In this document: piece by piece, positions 16,606-24,337 of the stretch
How the letters are laid out: every line of letters begins with the position of its first letter
How positions within the stretch are numbered: position 1 is the first letter of the stretch
Assembly: GCA_015059865.1 (NCBI GenBank)
Contig: SUZP01000013.1
Coordinates: 1 to 41,267 of the forward strand
Length of the DNA stretch: 41,267 nt
DNA from: Rikenellaceae bacterium
GTDB taxonomy: Bacteria > Bacteroidota > Bacteroidia > Bacteroidales > Rikenellaceae
Reading direction: 5' to 3'
Program-made: the position numbers and the translations under genes
Notes under the pieces: model-generated
Seen by the model: only the letters and a program-made list of their open reading frames with translations
Told to the model about the DNA's origin: nothing
Database searches by the model: none

Positions 16606-18288
16606 ATGGAGACTCAAACTCAAAAAAGATTTAAGATTTGGCAATGGCGCACAATCATTGTGACAATGTTTGGCTATGCCTTCTTCTATTTTGTTCGTAA
16701 GAACTTCTCGTTCGCAATGCCGGGCTTGGCAGCCGAATATGGCATTTCGAACACCTCATTCGGTATTATTTTGGCGATTGTAGGCCTTATTTACGGCTTT
16801 TCGCGCTTTTTGAACGGCATCTTGGCTGACCGTATGAATGCTCGTTATCACATGTCGCTGGGATTGTTGCTCTGCGCCTTGGCGAGTCTTGCATTCGGCT
16901 TTGCTCCACATCTTCTCGGCATCGAGATTGGCGTGGCACCACACATCTTGGTTGTTGCATTTGCCATTTTGCTCGTCTTGAACAACATCTTCCAAGGTAG
17001 CGGCTTCCCTCCTTGTGCACGACTCTTGTCGCACTGGATTCCGCCACAGGAGTTGGCTACAAAGATGTCCATTTGGAACACCTCGCACTCGATTGGTGCA
17101 AGTTTGCTCGCTATCCTCTGCGGATTTATTATGGGCACAATGGGTGTCAATGTCAGCAACGACAGTAAGGCGGTAGAGAAGATTACCTACAACTATGTAT
17201 CGAAGAACTTCAAGGATGATGTAAAGAAGTCGTCGCACCACATCGCCAAGGTTAATAGTATCGATATCAAGGAGTCGGAAGATGGCTACCTCGTATATGC
17301 AAACTACACCTATCGCTCTAACTACGAGGCAGGCAAGCAGGTTTGTACCGTATACGACTTCTCGCACGAGAATTTCCTCGCTGTGCAGAAGGCTATGGAG
17401 GGCAAGGAGGAGGTTGAGCCAGCCGAAATTGCCGCCGAGTGTGATATCCCTGAACCACAGGCAAAGGCTTTGCAGAGCATTGTTGCTCGCTCGGAACATA
17501 CGGGAGCTTGGCAGTGGTGTTTCTGGATTCCCGGATTGATTGCTATGCTCGGAGCATTGGGTTTGTTTGTCTTCTTGCGCGACACTCCAAAGTCGGTAGG
17601 CTTGCCTGAGTTGGAGATGACCAAGACCTCGCTCGACAACGATTCGCAGAATGCTAACGCTCGCCGTGCCTATGTGCAGAAAATGGTCTACAAAAACCCT
17701 ATTATCTGGGTGTTGGCTATCGCCAACTTCTTCGTCTATGTAGTGCGTTTTTCGGTGCTCGATTGGGGACCAAAGTTCTTGATTGAGGCTCGCGACTTGT
17801 CGTACGCTACCGCAGGTGGAGCAGTCGCTATTTTCGAAATTTTCGGTATTATCGGTATGTTAGTAGCCGGCTGGGCAACAGATAAATTCTTCGATGGTAA
17901 GGCTCACCGCACCTGTCTGTGGTGTATGGTTGGTGCAGCATTATTTATGACTATATTCTACTTCTTACCACAAGATATTGAGCCTATGGTGTTGATTTGC
18001 GTGTTGGCAATGGCAGGCTTCTGCATCTATGGCCCTCAGGCACTTATCGGCATCGCTGCCGCAAATCAAGCTACCAAGAAGGCTGCCGCTACGGCAAATG
18101 GCTTGGTTGGTATCTTCGGCTATTTGAGTGTCTTTGTTTCGGGCTTGGGAGTGGGTGTCTTGGTAGACCACTTCGGCTGGAACTATGTATTTATCGGTAT
18201 GATTGCAATGGCTGTCGTAGGCGCATTGGTGTTCCTCTCGATTTGGAAGGCCCGTCGCGATGGTTATGAAAAAGCGAACCAATTGTAG
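16606..18288 (+). CDS. Organophosphate:phosphate antiporter (GlpT/UhpT family, MFS) with a periplasmic insertion
   Basis: 560 aa against about 450 for GlpT. YFVRKNFSFAMP (R31) and VVRFSVLDWGPKFL (R381) match the two phosphate-binding arginine sites of GlpT (R45, R269). GILADRMNAR is the MFS loop 2-3 motif, and LRDTPKSVGLP ends the N-terminal half as in GlpT. The extra length is a charged, soluble segment of about 118 residues (181-299) between predicted helices 5 and 6, which faces the periplasm in this topology. The family exchanges sugar phosphates or glycerol-3-phosphate for inorganic phosphate across the inner membrane; the exact substrate is unknown. A secreted EEP-family hydrolase follows 24 nt later. 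Confidence 0.85.
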   Translation: METQTQKRFKIWQWRTIIVTMFGYAFFYFVRKNFSFAMPGLAAEYGISNTSFGIILAIVGLIYGFSRFLNGILADRMNARYHMSLGLLLCALASLAFGFAPHLLGIEIGVAPHILVVAFAILLVLNNIFQGSGFPPCARLLSHWIPPQELATKMSIWNTSHSIGASLLAILCGFIMGTMGVNVSNDSKAVEKITYNYVSKNFKDDVKKSSHHIAKVNSIDIKESEDGYLVYANYTYRSNYEAGKQVCTVYDFSHENFLAVQKAMEGKEEVEPAEIAAECDIPEPQAKALQSIVARSEHTGAWQWCFWIPGLIAMLGALGLFVFLRDTPKSVGLPELEMTKTSLDNDSQNANARRAYVQKMVYKNPIIWVLAIANFFVYVVRFSVLDWGPKFLIEARDLSYATAGGAVAIFEIFGIIGMLVAGWATDKFFDGKAHRTCLWCMVGAALFMTIFYFLPQDIEPMVLICVLAMAGFCIYGPQALIGIAAANQATKKAAATANGLVGIFGYLSVFVSGLGVGVLVDHFGWNYVFIGMIAMAVVGALVFLSIWKARRDGYEKANQL

Positions 18289-18312
18289 AATGAAAAATTT
18301 AATCATTATAGT

Positions 18313-19053
18313 ATGAAAAAAGTAGTGATTATAACCCTTTTATGCCTTGGTACTATGGTGGCCTCGGCACAAAAGGTGCGTTTAATGTCCTACAATGTCC
18401 GTAACTGCTTGGGCATCGATAAGGTGAAGTCAATAGAGCGTTGCGCAGAGGTTATTCGCGCATCGAAGGCCGATGTTATTGCCGTGCAGGAGCTTGACAG
18501 TATGACACGCCGCAACAAGTGTTATATGATTGGTGAACTTGCCGAGCGTACAGGCTACCACCCATATTTTCATCGCACTATTCCATATAGGGGCGGAAGC
18601 TATGGTATCGGTATGCTGTCGAAGGAGCCTGCGCTGTCAGTGGAGTTTTATCGCCTGCCTTGCCGCAAGGAGCCACGCGGATTGCTTGTTGTGGAGTTTG
18701 AGAAGTTCTACTATCTCTGCACACACCTATCACTCTCGAAGCCTCATCGCTTGGAGTCGGTAGAGATTATTCGCGATGTGGTGTCGAAGCTCGACAAACC
18801 TGCATTCCTTGCGGGCGATTTCAATGCAAAGCCACATAGCGAGACAATCACAGAGTTGCGCACATTTATGACGCTGCTGAGCAATGATAAGCAGTTCACA
18901 TTCCCTTCTGACGAGCCTCGTTCGTGCATAGACTATATCATGGGATATAATTGTCCGTTTAAGGCTAAAAGAAGGCGTGTAATATATACACCTGCATCAG
19001 ACCATTGCCCAATATGTGTTGATATTAATATGGGTAAAACTAAGAAAAAATAA
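18313..19053 (+). CDS. Secreted endonuclease/exonuclease/phosphatase (EEP) family hydrolase
   Basis: 246 aa. The signal peptide MKKVVIITLLCLGTMVASAQ places it in the periplasm or outside. The EEP active site appears complete: N28 (SYNVRN), E60 (AVQELD), H138 (CTHLS), D169 and N171 (AGDFNAKP), D207 (IDYIM) and the D230-H231 pair (SDHCP). This fold includes DNase I, sphingomyelinase and other phosphodiesterases or phosphatases, so the substrate is open. The gene order after the organophosphate antiporter suggests it could release a phosphate ester for uptake (inference). It ends overlapping the nitroreductase start by one base. Confidence 0.82.
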   Translation: MKKVVIITLLCLGTMVASAQKVRLMSYNVRNCLGIDKVKSIERCAEVIRASKADVIAVQELDSMTRRNKCYMIGELAERTGYHPYFHRTIPYRGGSYGIGMLSKEPALSVEFYRLPCRKEPRGLLVVEFEKFYYLCTHLSLSKPHRLESVEIIRDVVSKLDKPAFLAGDFNAKPHSETITELRTFMTLLSNDKQFTFPSDEPRSCIDYIMGYNCPFKAKRRRVIYTPASDHCPICVDINMGKTKKK

Positions 19054-19685
19054 TGGCAGATAACTATCTTGGTCGCAAGATGGAGGAGTACGAGGCGCAG
19101 AAATGCGCCTCTGTCCATACTCGTAGAGTGTCGTTGATGTCGCTCCTTGCGAAAAATCGTTCGACGCGAGGCTTTGATAACTCGTTTAAGGTGCGCTATG
19201 ACCAACTCGTATCGCTTGTTGAGGCGGCACGACTTGCACCATCGGCACGCAATCAGCAGGCCCTGCGCTTTCGCCTTGTTACGGCAGAGGAGGCGCACCT
19301 CGTACTACCATATATTAAATTGGGTGGCGCATTGCCCGAACTCAACCTCCCATTTGAGGGTACAGAGCCGAATGCTTTTGTCGTGATTTGCAGCGAAAAA
19401 GAGGGGCGATATATCGATATGGACTTGGGTATTGTCGCGCAGACGATGCTCCTGCGCGCTACGGAGATGGGGCTAAACGGAGTCTGCATCGGCGCTTTCG
19501 ACCACGATGCTATAAGCGAGGCACTGCAATTGAATCTTGCGCCTAAGTTAATATTGGCGATAGGTCGCTCGGCCGAACATATCGAGATTGTGGATATTGC
19601 GGAGGGGGAGCCACAAGCCTACTATCGCGAAAACGGAGTGCACTTTGTGCCTAAGTTGCGGAGAGAGGATTTGATAATAAAATGA
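19053..19685 (+). CDS. Nitroreductase family flavoprotein
   Basis: 210 aa. KNRSTRGF (about 34-41), LVEAARLAPSARNQQALRF (55-73), DMDLGIVAQTMLLRATEMGLNGVCIGAF and ILAIGRS are the FMN-binding blocks of the nitroreductase family. These are usually cytosolic NAD(P)H-dependent oxidoreductases with loosely defined substrates. The start ATG overlaps the preceding stop by one base (TAATG), so translation is probably coupled to the EEP gene, although the biochemical relation is not clear. Confidence 0.8.
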   Translation: MADNYLGRKMEEYEAQKCASVHTRRVSLMSLLAKNRSTRGFDNSFKVRYDQLVSLVEAARLAPSARNQQALRFRLVTAEEAHLVLPYIKLGGALPELNLPFEGTEPNAFVVICSEKEGRYIDMDLGIVAQTMLLRATEMGLNGVCIGAFDHDAISEALQLNLAPKLILAIGRSAEHIEIVDIAEGEPQAYYRENGVHFVPKLRREDLIIK

Positions 19686-19741
19686 TAGGGAGCAGCTAAC
19701 AAGGTTTTTACTTAAAAAACTTATAAGCAGTTTCGATTGGG

Positions 19742-19776
19742 GTAATGATGCAAAAGAGACACTTTTGCATCATTAC
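19742..19776 (+). terminator. Intrinsic terminator after the nitroreductase gene
   Basis: A perfect 15-bp stem (GTAATGATGCAAAAG and its complement) encloses the loop AGACA and is followed by TTTC. It ends the HAD-antiporter-EEP-nitroreductase run. Confidence 0.8.
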
Positions 19777-19837
19777 TTTCATAATAAGCCCCTACTTGTC
19801 TGCAAACAAATTTGCACCAAGGGCGCAAAAACAAAAA

Positions 19838-20123
19838 GATGCCGCCCTGCGACATCTCCTTGCTTCGTTTGATTTGTTCGGGTGGAAGATGGGATTGGCT
19901 ACTTCGCTCGCTTATGCTCGCTCCGCTTAACGCCTTTCCCTACTGCTCGCCGCAGGGGCACCTCCGAACTCCACGCACTTCGCAGAAAGTTGATAAATCA
20001 ACTCCTTCGTTTTTCGTTACTACATCCTTCAAGCAAGCTTGATTTGTAGTACCAAAAAACAAAAGATGCCGAATCTCGGCACCTTTCTGCTTCGTTTGAT
20101 TTGTTCGGGTGGAAGATGGGATT
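19838..20123. repeat. 227-nt-offset duplication of the tRNA-His 3' end and terminator region
   Basis: A 36-nt exact repeat (19861-19896 and 20088-20123) contains the last 16 nt of the tRNA gene plus its downstream flank. A second block (AAAAGATGCCG, near 19835 and 20062) has the same 227-nt offset, and both copies carry a terminator-like hairpin with different stem sequence. The stretch between the copies (19897-20060) contains the palindrome AGTTGAT-AA-ATCAACT (19988-20003) and a nested hairpin at 20019-20050, but no gene. Confidence 0.8.
20067..20081 (-). terminator. Terminator of tRNA-His
   Basis: On the minus strand the stem TGCCGA/TCGGCA with a 3-nt loop is followed by TCTTTTGTTTTTT, a good U-tract, 27 nt past the tRNA end. 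Confidence 0.8.
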
Positions 20124-20182
20124 CGAACCCACGACCTTCGGAACCACAATCCGCAACTCTAACCAGCTGAGCTACATCCACC
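20108..20182 (-). tRNA. tRNA-His (anticodon GUG)
   Basis: The minus strand folds as a tRNA: extra 5' G opposite C73, acceptor GTGGATG with its 3' partner (one T-T mismatch at 6-67), D-arm AGCTCAGCTGGTTAGAGT, anticodon loop TTGTGGT with GTG (plus-strand 20145-20147) and T-arm GGTTCGAATCC. The extra 5' G is the identity feature of tRNA-His. CCA is not encoded. Confidence 0.93.
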
Positions 20183-20312
20183 ATCTAAATCCCTCTCGGA
20201 ATCGGGTGCAAATGTAATACACTTTTTCAGAATGTCCAAATTTTTCTCTAAAAAAATAGCCTAAAAATAGAACGAGTATATGTTAATGACCTATTAACAC
20301 CTCTGTTTCAAC

Positions 20313-20403
20313 ATAAAAGACAATCTCCGATAGTCTGGGAAACTATCGGAGATCCAATGTTAGGTTAGTTAGGCTAATGAGCAAGTGGGAGAACCCCACA
20401 TTT
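20313..20403 (-). ncRNA. Candidate small RNA or tRNA-His leader with a strong 3' hairpin
   Basis: A near-consensus promoter predicts a minus-strand transcript starting near 20402. It would contain the small hairpin GTGGG-GTTCT-CCCAC (about 20386-20400), then an unpaired CTAACTAACCTAACA stretch, then a perfect 12-bp stem (20323-20334 with 20342-20353, 7-nt loop) followed by TGTCTTTT. It has no open reading frame of note. It could end there as a transcript of about 90 nt or continue to tRNA-His 130 nt further. Confidence 0.5.
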
Positions 20404-20409
20404 GTGCCA

Positions 20410-20440
20410 CAAAGGTACTGCATTTTTTATTATATCCAAA
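20410..20440 (-). promoter_or_regulatory. Consensus promoter for the candidate small RNA/tRNA-His
   Basis: On the minus strand TTTG (20437-20440), 19 nt, then TACCTTTG (20410-20417): a full match to TTTG-N19-TAnnTTTG. Confidence 0.8.
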
Positions 20441-20585
20441 CTTTTTGTGATATTTTTTTATAAAAATCTCTCTTTTACAAAAAAATTATAACCAAATAGC
20501 CTTGAAAAGGTTGATATTTATAATTATTAAATATTTTAAAAACTATTGTTGAAAATTTAAATTTAAAAATCACGCTACAAATTAT

Positions 20586-20614
20586 TTTGATTACAACTAA
20601 AATCGCTAACTTTG
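20586..20614 (+). promoter_or_regulatory. Promoter of the rsmH-ftsL-ftsI-murE operon
   Basis: TTTG (20586-20589), 17 nt, TAACTTTG (20607-20614). The predicted transcript starts near 20620, which rules out the in-frame ATG at 20587 and fixes the rsmH start at 20641. The stretch 20441-20585 is very A/T-rich and holds no gene. Confidence 0.75.
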
Positions 20615-20640
20615 TGGCAACAATCGATTATTACCAGAAT

Positions 20641-21543
20641 ATGTCATCTTATCACACCCCGGTATTACTCGAAGAGTCAGTAGCTCTACTTGACATAAAG
20701 AGTAATGGCACATACGCCGACCTAACCTTTGGAGGTGGAGGTCACACTCGCCGAATACTCGAAGATTTGGGCGAAGGTGGTGCGCTCTACTCGTTCGACC
20801 AAGATAGGGACACATTGGCTAATGCTCCCGATGACGAGAACTTTCACTTTGTGGAGAGTAATTTTCGCTTTTTGCGGTCGGCACTACGACTGCACGGCGT
20901 AACGGAGGTGGATGGCATATTGGCTGATTTGGGAGTCTCGTCTCACCACTTTGACGCCAAGGAGCGCGGTTTCTCGTTCCGTGGCGATGCGCCACTCGAT
21001 ATGCGAATGAACCAGCGCGGAGGTCGCACCGCAGCCGATATTGTAAACAACTACTCGGAGGAGGAGTTGGCGCAGATATTTTCGCAATATGGCGAGTTGG
21101 ACACCACTTGGAAGATTGCAGCCTGCATCGCTCGCGCACGAGCAACCGAGGAGATTAAGACAACGGCTCAGCTTGTGAAGGCGGTTGCCCCTTGCACGCC
21201 GAAGAAGGATGAGGCGAAGTTCCTAACAAAGTTATTTCAGGCGTTGCGCATCGAGGTAAATGGCGAGATGGAGGCGTTGAAGATGGCCTTGGAGCAGGCA
21301 TTGAAGGTGTTGAAACCGGGTGGGCGATTGGTGGTTATATCGTACCACTCGTTAGAAGACCGCCTTGTAAAGAACTTTATGCGCAGTGGTAACTTCGAGG
21401 GCAAGGTAGAGAAGGACTTTTTTGGTCGTGCCACTACCCCTTTCGAGATTGTAACCCGTAAACCCATTATACCTTCGGCTGAGGAGTTGGAGGCGAACCC
21501 ACGCTCGCGCTCGGCAAAGCTGCGCGCAGCGATAAAGTTGTAG
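20641..21543 (+). CDS. rsmH: 16S rRNA (cytosine(1402)-N(4))-methyltransferase
   Basis: 300 aa. Starts MSSYHTPVLLEESVALL as RsmH/MraW proteins do. The SAM-binding DLTFGGGGHTRRIL, the DGILADLGVSSHHFDAKERGFSF block, PLDMRMNQ and the C-terminal KPGGRLVVISYHSLEDRLVKNFM are all family-diagnostic. It methylates C1402 in the decoding centre. It is first in a shortened dcw cluster; mraZ, which often precedes it, is absent. It ends 4 nt before the ftsL-like gene. Confidence 0.93.
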   Translation: MSSYHTPVLLEESVALLDIKSNGTYADLTFGGGGHTRRILEDLGEGGALYSFDQDRDTLANAPDDENFHFVESNFRFLRSALRLHGVTEVDGILADLGVSSHHFDAKERGFSFRGDAPLDMRMNQRGGRTAADIVNNYSEEELAQIFSQYGELDTTWKIAACIARARATEEIKTTAQLVKAVAPCTPKKDEAKFLTKLFQALRIEVNGEMEALKMALEQALKVLKPGGRLVVISYHSLEDRLVKNFMRSGNFEGKVEKDFFGRATTPFEIVTRKPIIPSAEELEANPRSRSAKLRAAIKL

Positions 21544-21547
21544 TATT

Positions 21548-22060
21548 ATGGCAGAGTACGACGAGAGCGAATACTTCACCGACTCGCAGGAGGAGATTGC
21601 CGAGCGCGAAGCCCAAGAGGCTCTGCGCCGCATGGTGCGTACAGAGATACGCCGTGTACAGACAGGTGCTGCCGATGCCGATATCGCCGAGGATATTGCA
21701 CGCGAGGAGGAGCAACGCGCCATAGAGGAGCAGAAATCGAAGCGACCTCGTTGGATGGTGTGGGTTATTGGCGTAGTTACGGGCGACATCTTGCTGGCTA
21801 ACGAGGTGAAGCGCGTATATACAATGCTCACCATATTGGGCATTATCTTCTTTGCAAGTATCTCCACCATATTTGCATCGTTGCACAGCGACCTGCGTCG
21901 CAACCAACTCGAAAAGGAGTTAGCACTGCTCAAAGAGCGCGCTATACGCGCATCGGAGAGGTGTTATCAGCACTCCTCACACTCGGCTATATTGCGTAAG
22001 TTGGAGGAGCGAGGTATCGAAATCAGCGACCCGAAGACACAACCCAAAATTTTGAAGTAG
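21548..22060 (+). CDS. FtsL-like cell division protein
   Basis: 170 aa. A long charged cytoplasmic N-terminus (1-90, many Glu/Arg) precedes one membrane helix (about 91-112, YTMLTILGIIFFASISTIFAS) and a short heptad-like coil (113-138, LRRNQLEKELALLKERAIRASE). This single-pass coiled-coil architecture and the position between rsmH and ftsI identify it as the FtsL equivalent, a divisome scaffold with FtsB/FtsQ, even though sequence identity in this family is low. FtsL is usually shorter at the N-terminus; the extended tail is common in this phylum. Confidence 0.75.
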   Translation: MAEYDESEYFTDSQEEIAEREAQEALRRMVRTEIRRVQTGAADADIAEDIAREEEQRAIEEQKSKRPRWMVWVIGVVTGDILLANEVKRVYTMLTILGIIFFASISTIFASLHSDLRRNQLEKELALLKERAIRASERCYQHSSHSAILRKLEERGIEISDPKTQPKILK

Positions 22061-22069
22061 GCCTCAACA

Positions 22070-24337
22070 ATGAACGAGCAGAGATATAAATTAAAGAAGG
22101 ATATCGCAAGTCGTATCAAGATACTACACCTATCATTCACGGGTGTAGTGCTGATTTTTCTGCTCTATATTGTCTTTGGCATTATGCTCAACGGCAAGGT
22201 GGCGAGCGACTTCGAGCAGTTGCGCGACTCGACCATCATGAGAAGAGAGGTTATCCCTGCACATCGCGGCTCGATATATTCGCGCAATGGCGAGGCGTTG
22301 GCTACATCCATTACTCGCAGAACCATCCGCATAGATTTTGGAAACGACAGATTTCGGAATATGGGTTACGACAAGTACAAGAAGGAGGCAGCCGAGCTTG
22401 CTCGCAACCTCGCCAACTACTTTGGCGACCGCAGCGCAAAGGAGTACTACAACGACCTTATCGACTACAACAAGAAGACCATAACCTACAAGAGCAGCAC
22501 CAAGGTTATCAAGCCAAAGTGGTGGCAATTTTGGAGAGAGGAGGAGCACATAACCAAGAACACAGCGACAGCAAAGCGCAAAAATCGCGCTGTTCGTCTC
22601 TTCCGCGATGTCGATATCAACGAGTGGCACGAGATAAAAAACTTTCCTCTCTTGCGAGGTGGCTTGGGGGTAACATACAGCGTCGAAGACCACGATTACA
22701 GAGTCTATCCGCAGGGCGATTTGGCACTCCGCACCATAGGTCGTATGGAGCATCATCGCTCCTATGGCGTTGAGTATGCACTTCGAGATACGCTGGCAGG
22801 CAAGGCAGGTAAGGAGTTGAAGCAGATAATCTCCCCCGGCTACAAGATTACTGTTCGCGACAAGGAGAATATCGCAGCACAAGATGGTTTGGATGTGATT
22901 ACCACGCTCGATATAGATGTTCAGGATGTGGCACATAACGCACTGAAAGAGCAGTTGTTAGCGCAGAATGCGATGTGGGGAACAACTATCGTTATGGAGT
23001 GTGCCACGGGCGATATTCTTGCTATGGCGAACCTCAAACGCAACGGCTCGGAGTGTGTCGAGGAGCAGAACTACGCTATTGGCATCCCCGTAAACCCCGG
23101 TTCGACCTTCAAGCTCGTATCGACAATGGCACTGCTCGAACACGGCGTACCGACCTCAAAGGAGTACAACTCGGAGTTGGGTCAGCGCGTAAAGGTTGGA
23201 GGCAAAAAGGGTGCAAATGTGCAGGATACGCACCCCATAGCTCGTGAAACGAACGGTGTAATCGATATGCGTCGAGCCTTCGCGGAGTCGGCAAATGTCT
23301 ACTTCACAAAGGCGGTGTTTGACAGATTTGGCGACAAGCCTGTCGAATTTTCCGACTATTGCCGCAAGTTACATCTGCACGAAACTGTTGGTTTGGAGGA
23401 GATGGGAGCGCGAAAGAAGCCGTTGCCACACCTCAACCACAAACACCCATCGCGCTACAATGCCCTTGTAAATATGGCGTATGGTTACGGCTTGGAGATT
23501 ACACCACTGCACACCATCGCCCTCTATAATGCCGTAGCGAACAACGGCCGAATGGTCGCACCACGACTTATCCTGCGCACCGAACAAGAGGGGAAAGTCG
23601 TGAGCGAGGCTCCCGTACGCGTTATCGAAGAGCAGATTTGCTCGAAAACTACTATTGACACGCTGCGCCTATTTATGGAAGATGTGTCGCGCATAGGTAC
23701 GGCAGCCGAGTTCTTCGGTGAGAAAAAATGTTCGTTCCGCACCGGCTCAAAAACAGGTACGGCGCAAGTTGATAGCGAGATTAATGGTGTGAGATATACG
23801 CGAGATGATGGATATTACTACGGCTCGATGGTAACTTATCTCCCAGCCGACAATCCGCGCTATACCATTATGACTGCGATATTTACCAAGCAACAGACGG
23901 GTAAATTCTACTATGGAGCGAGTCTGACAGGTCCCGTGCAGAAGCAGGTGGCGACATTCCTCTACAACCGCGACCGTTGCTATGCCGAGGAGATTGCCGA
24001 TGGTGATTTTCACGCATCGAAAATCAAGGGTGGCAATATCGACAAGATACGAAAGGTGGCAAATGAGTATGGCGACAAGTTCTCTGCCGAGAGTCGCCAC
24101 GGCTGGGGCAAAAGTGCACCTAACGAGGAGGGCAAATTGCAAATCTCAACCCTCAACACCAAGAGTGGTTGTGTGCCGAATGTAGTGGGAATGGGGCTTG
24201 ACGATGCCTTGTACCTCCTCGAAAAGAGTGGTTTGACTGTCGATATTATCGGCTGTGGTAAGGTCGTAAAGCAGAGCCTCTCGCCAAATACCGCAGTCGC
24301 CACGACAAATAAACGAATAACAATTACGCTGAAATGA
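22070..24337 (+). CDS. ftsI: Division transpeptidase (FtsI/PBP3-type class B PBP) with PASTA domain
   Basis: 755 aa. One membrane helix (about 20-41), then the PBP dimer domain (RREVIPAHRGSIYSRNGEALATS), then a transpeptidase domain with S345-T-F-K348, S407-A-N409 and K561-T-G563. A single C-terminal PASTA domain (about 694-755, VPNVVGMGLDDALYLLEKSGL) is present, as in Bacteroidota FtsI. It crosslinks septal peptidoglycan in the periplasm with FtsW. It lies 9 nt after the ftsL-like gene and overlaps murE by 4 nt. Confidence 0.9.
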   Translation: MNEQRYKLKKDIASRIKILHLSFTGVVLIFLLYIVFGIMLNGKVASDFEQLRDSTIMRREVIPAHRGSIYSRNGEALATSITRRTIRIDFGNDRFRNMGYDKYKKEAAELARNLANYFGDRSAKEYYNDLIDYNKKTITYKSSTKVIKPKWWQFWREEEHITKNTATAKRKNRAVRLFRDVDINEWHEIKNFPLLRGGLGVTYSVEDHDYRVYPQGDLALRTIGRMEHHRSYGVEYALRDTLAGKAGKELKQIISPGYKITVRDKENIAAQDGLDVITTLDIDVQDVAHNALKEQLLAQNAMWGTTIVMECATGDILAMANLKRNGSECVEEQNYAIGIPVNPGSTFKLVSTMALLEHGVPTSKEYNSELGQRVKVGGKKGANVQDTHPIARETNGVIDMRRAFAESANVYFTKAVFDRFGDKPVEFSDYCRKLHLHETVGLEEMGARKKPLPHLNHKHPSRYNALVNMAYGYGLEITPLHTIALYNAVANNGRMVAPRLILRTEQEGKVVSEAPVRVIEEQICSKTTIDTLRLFMEDVSRIGTAAEFFGEKKCSFRTGSKTGTAQVDSEINGVRYTRDDGYYYGSMVTYLPADNPRYTIMTAIFTKQQTGKFYYGASLTGPVQKQVATFLYNRDRCYAEEIADGDFHASKIKGGNIDKIRKVANEYGDKFSAESRHGWGKSAPNEEGKLQISTLNTKSGCVPNVVGMGLDDALYLLEKSGLTVDIIGCGKVVKQSLSPNTAVATTNKRITITLK

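Noticed and set aside
19861..20123. attL/attR of a small integrated element at tRNA-His.
   Set aside because: Kept only as an alternative, because the enclosed 190 nt hold no gene and both copies retain terminator hairpins.
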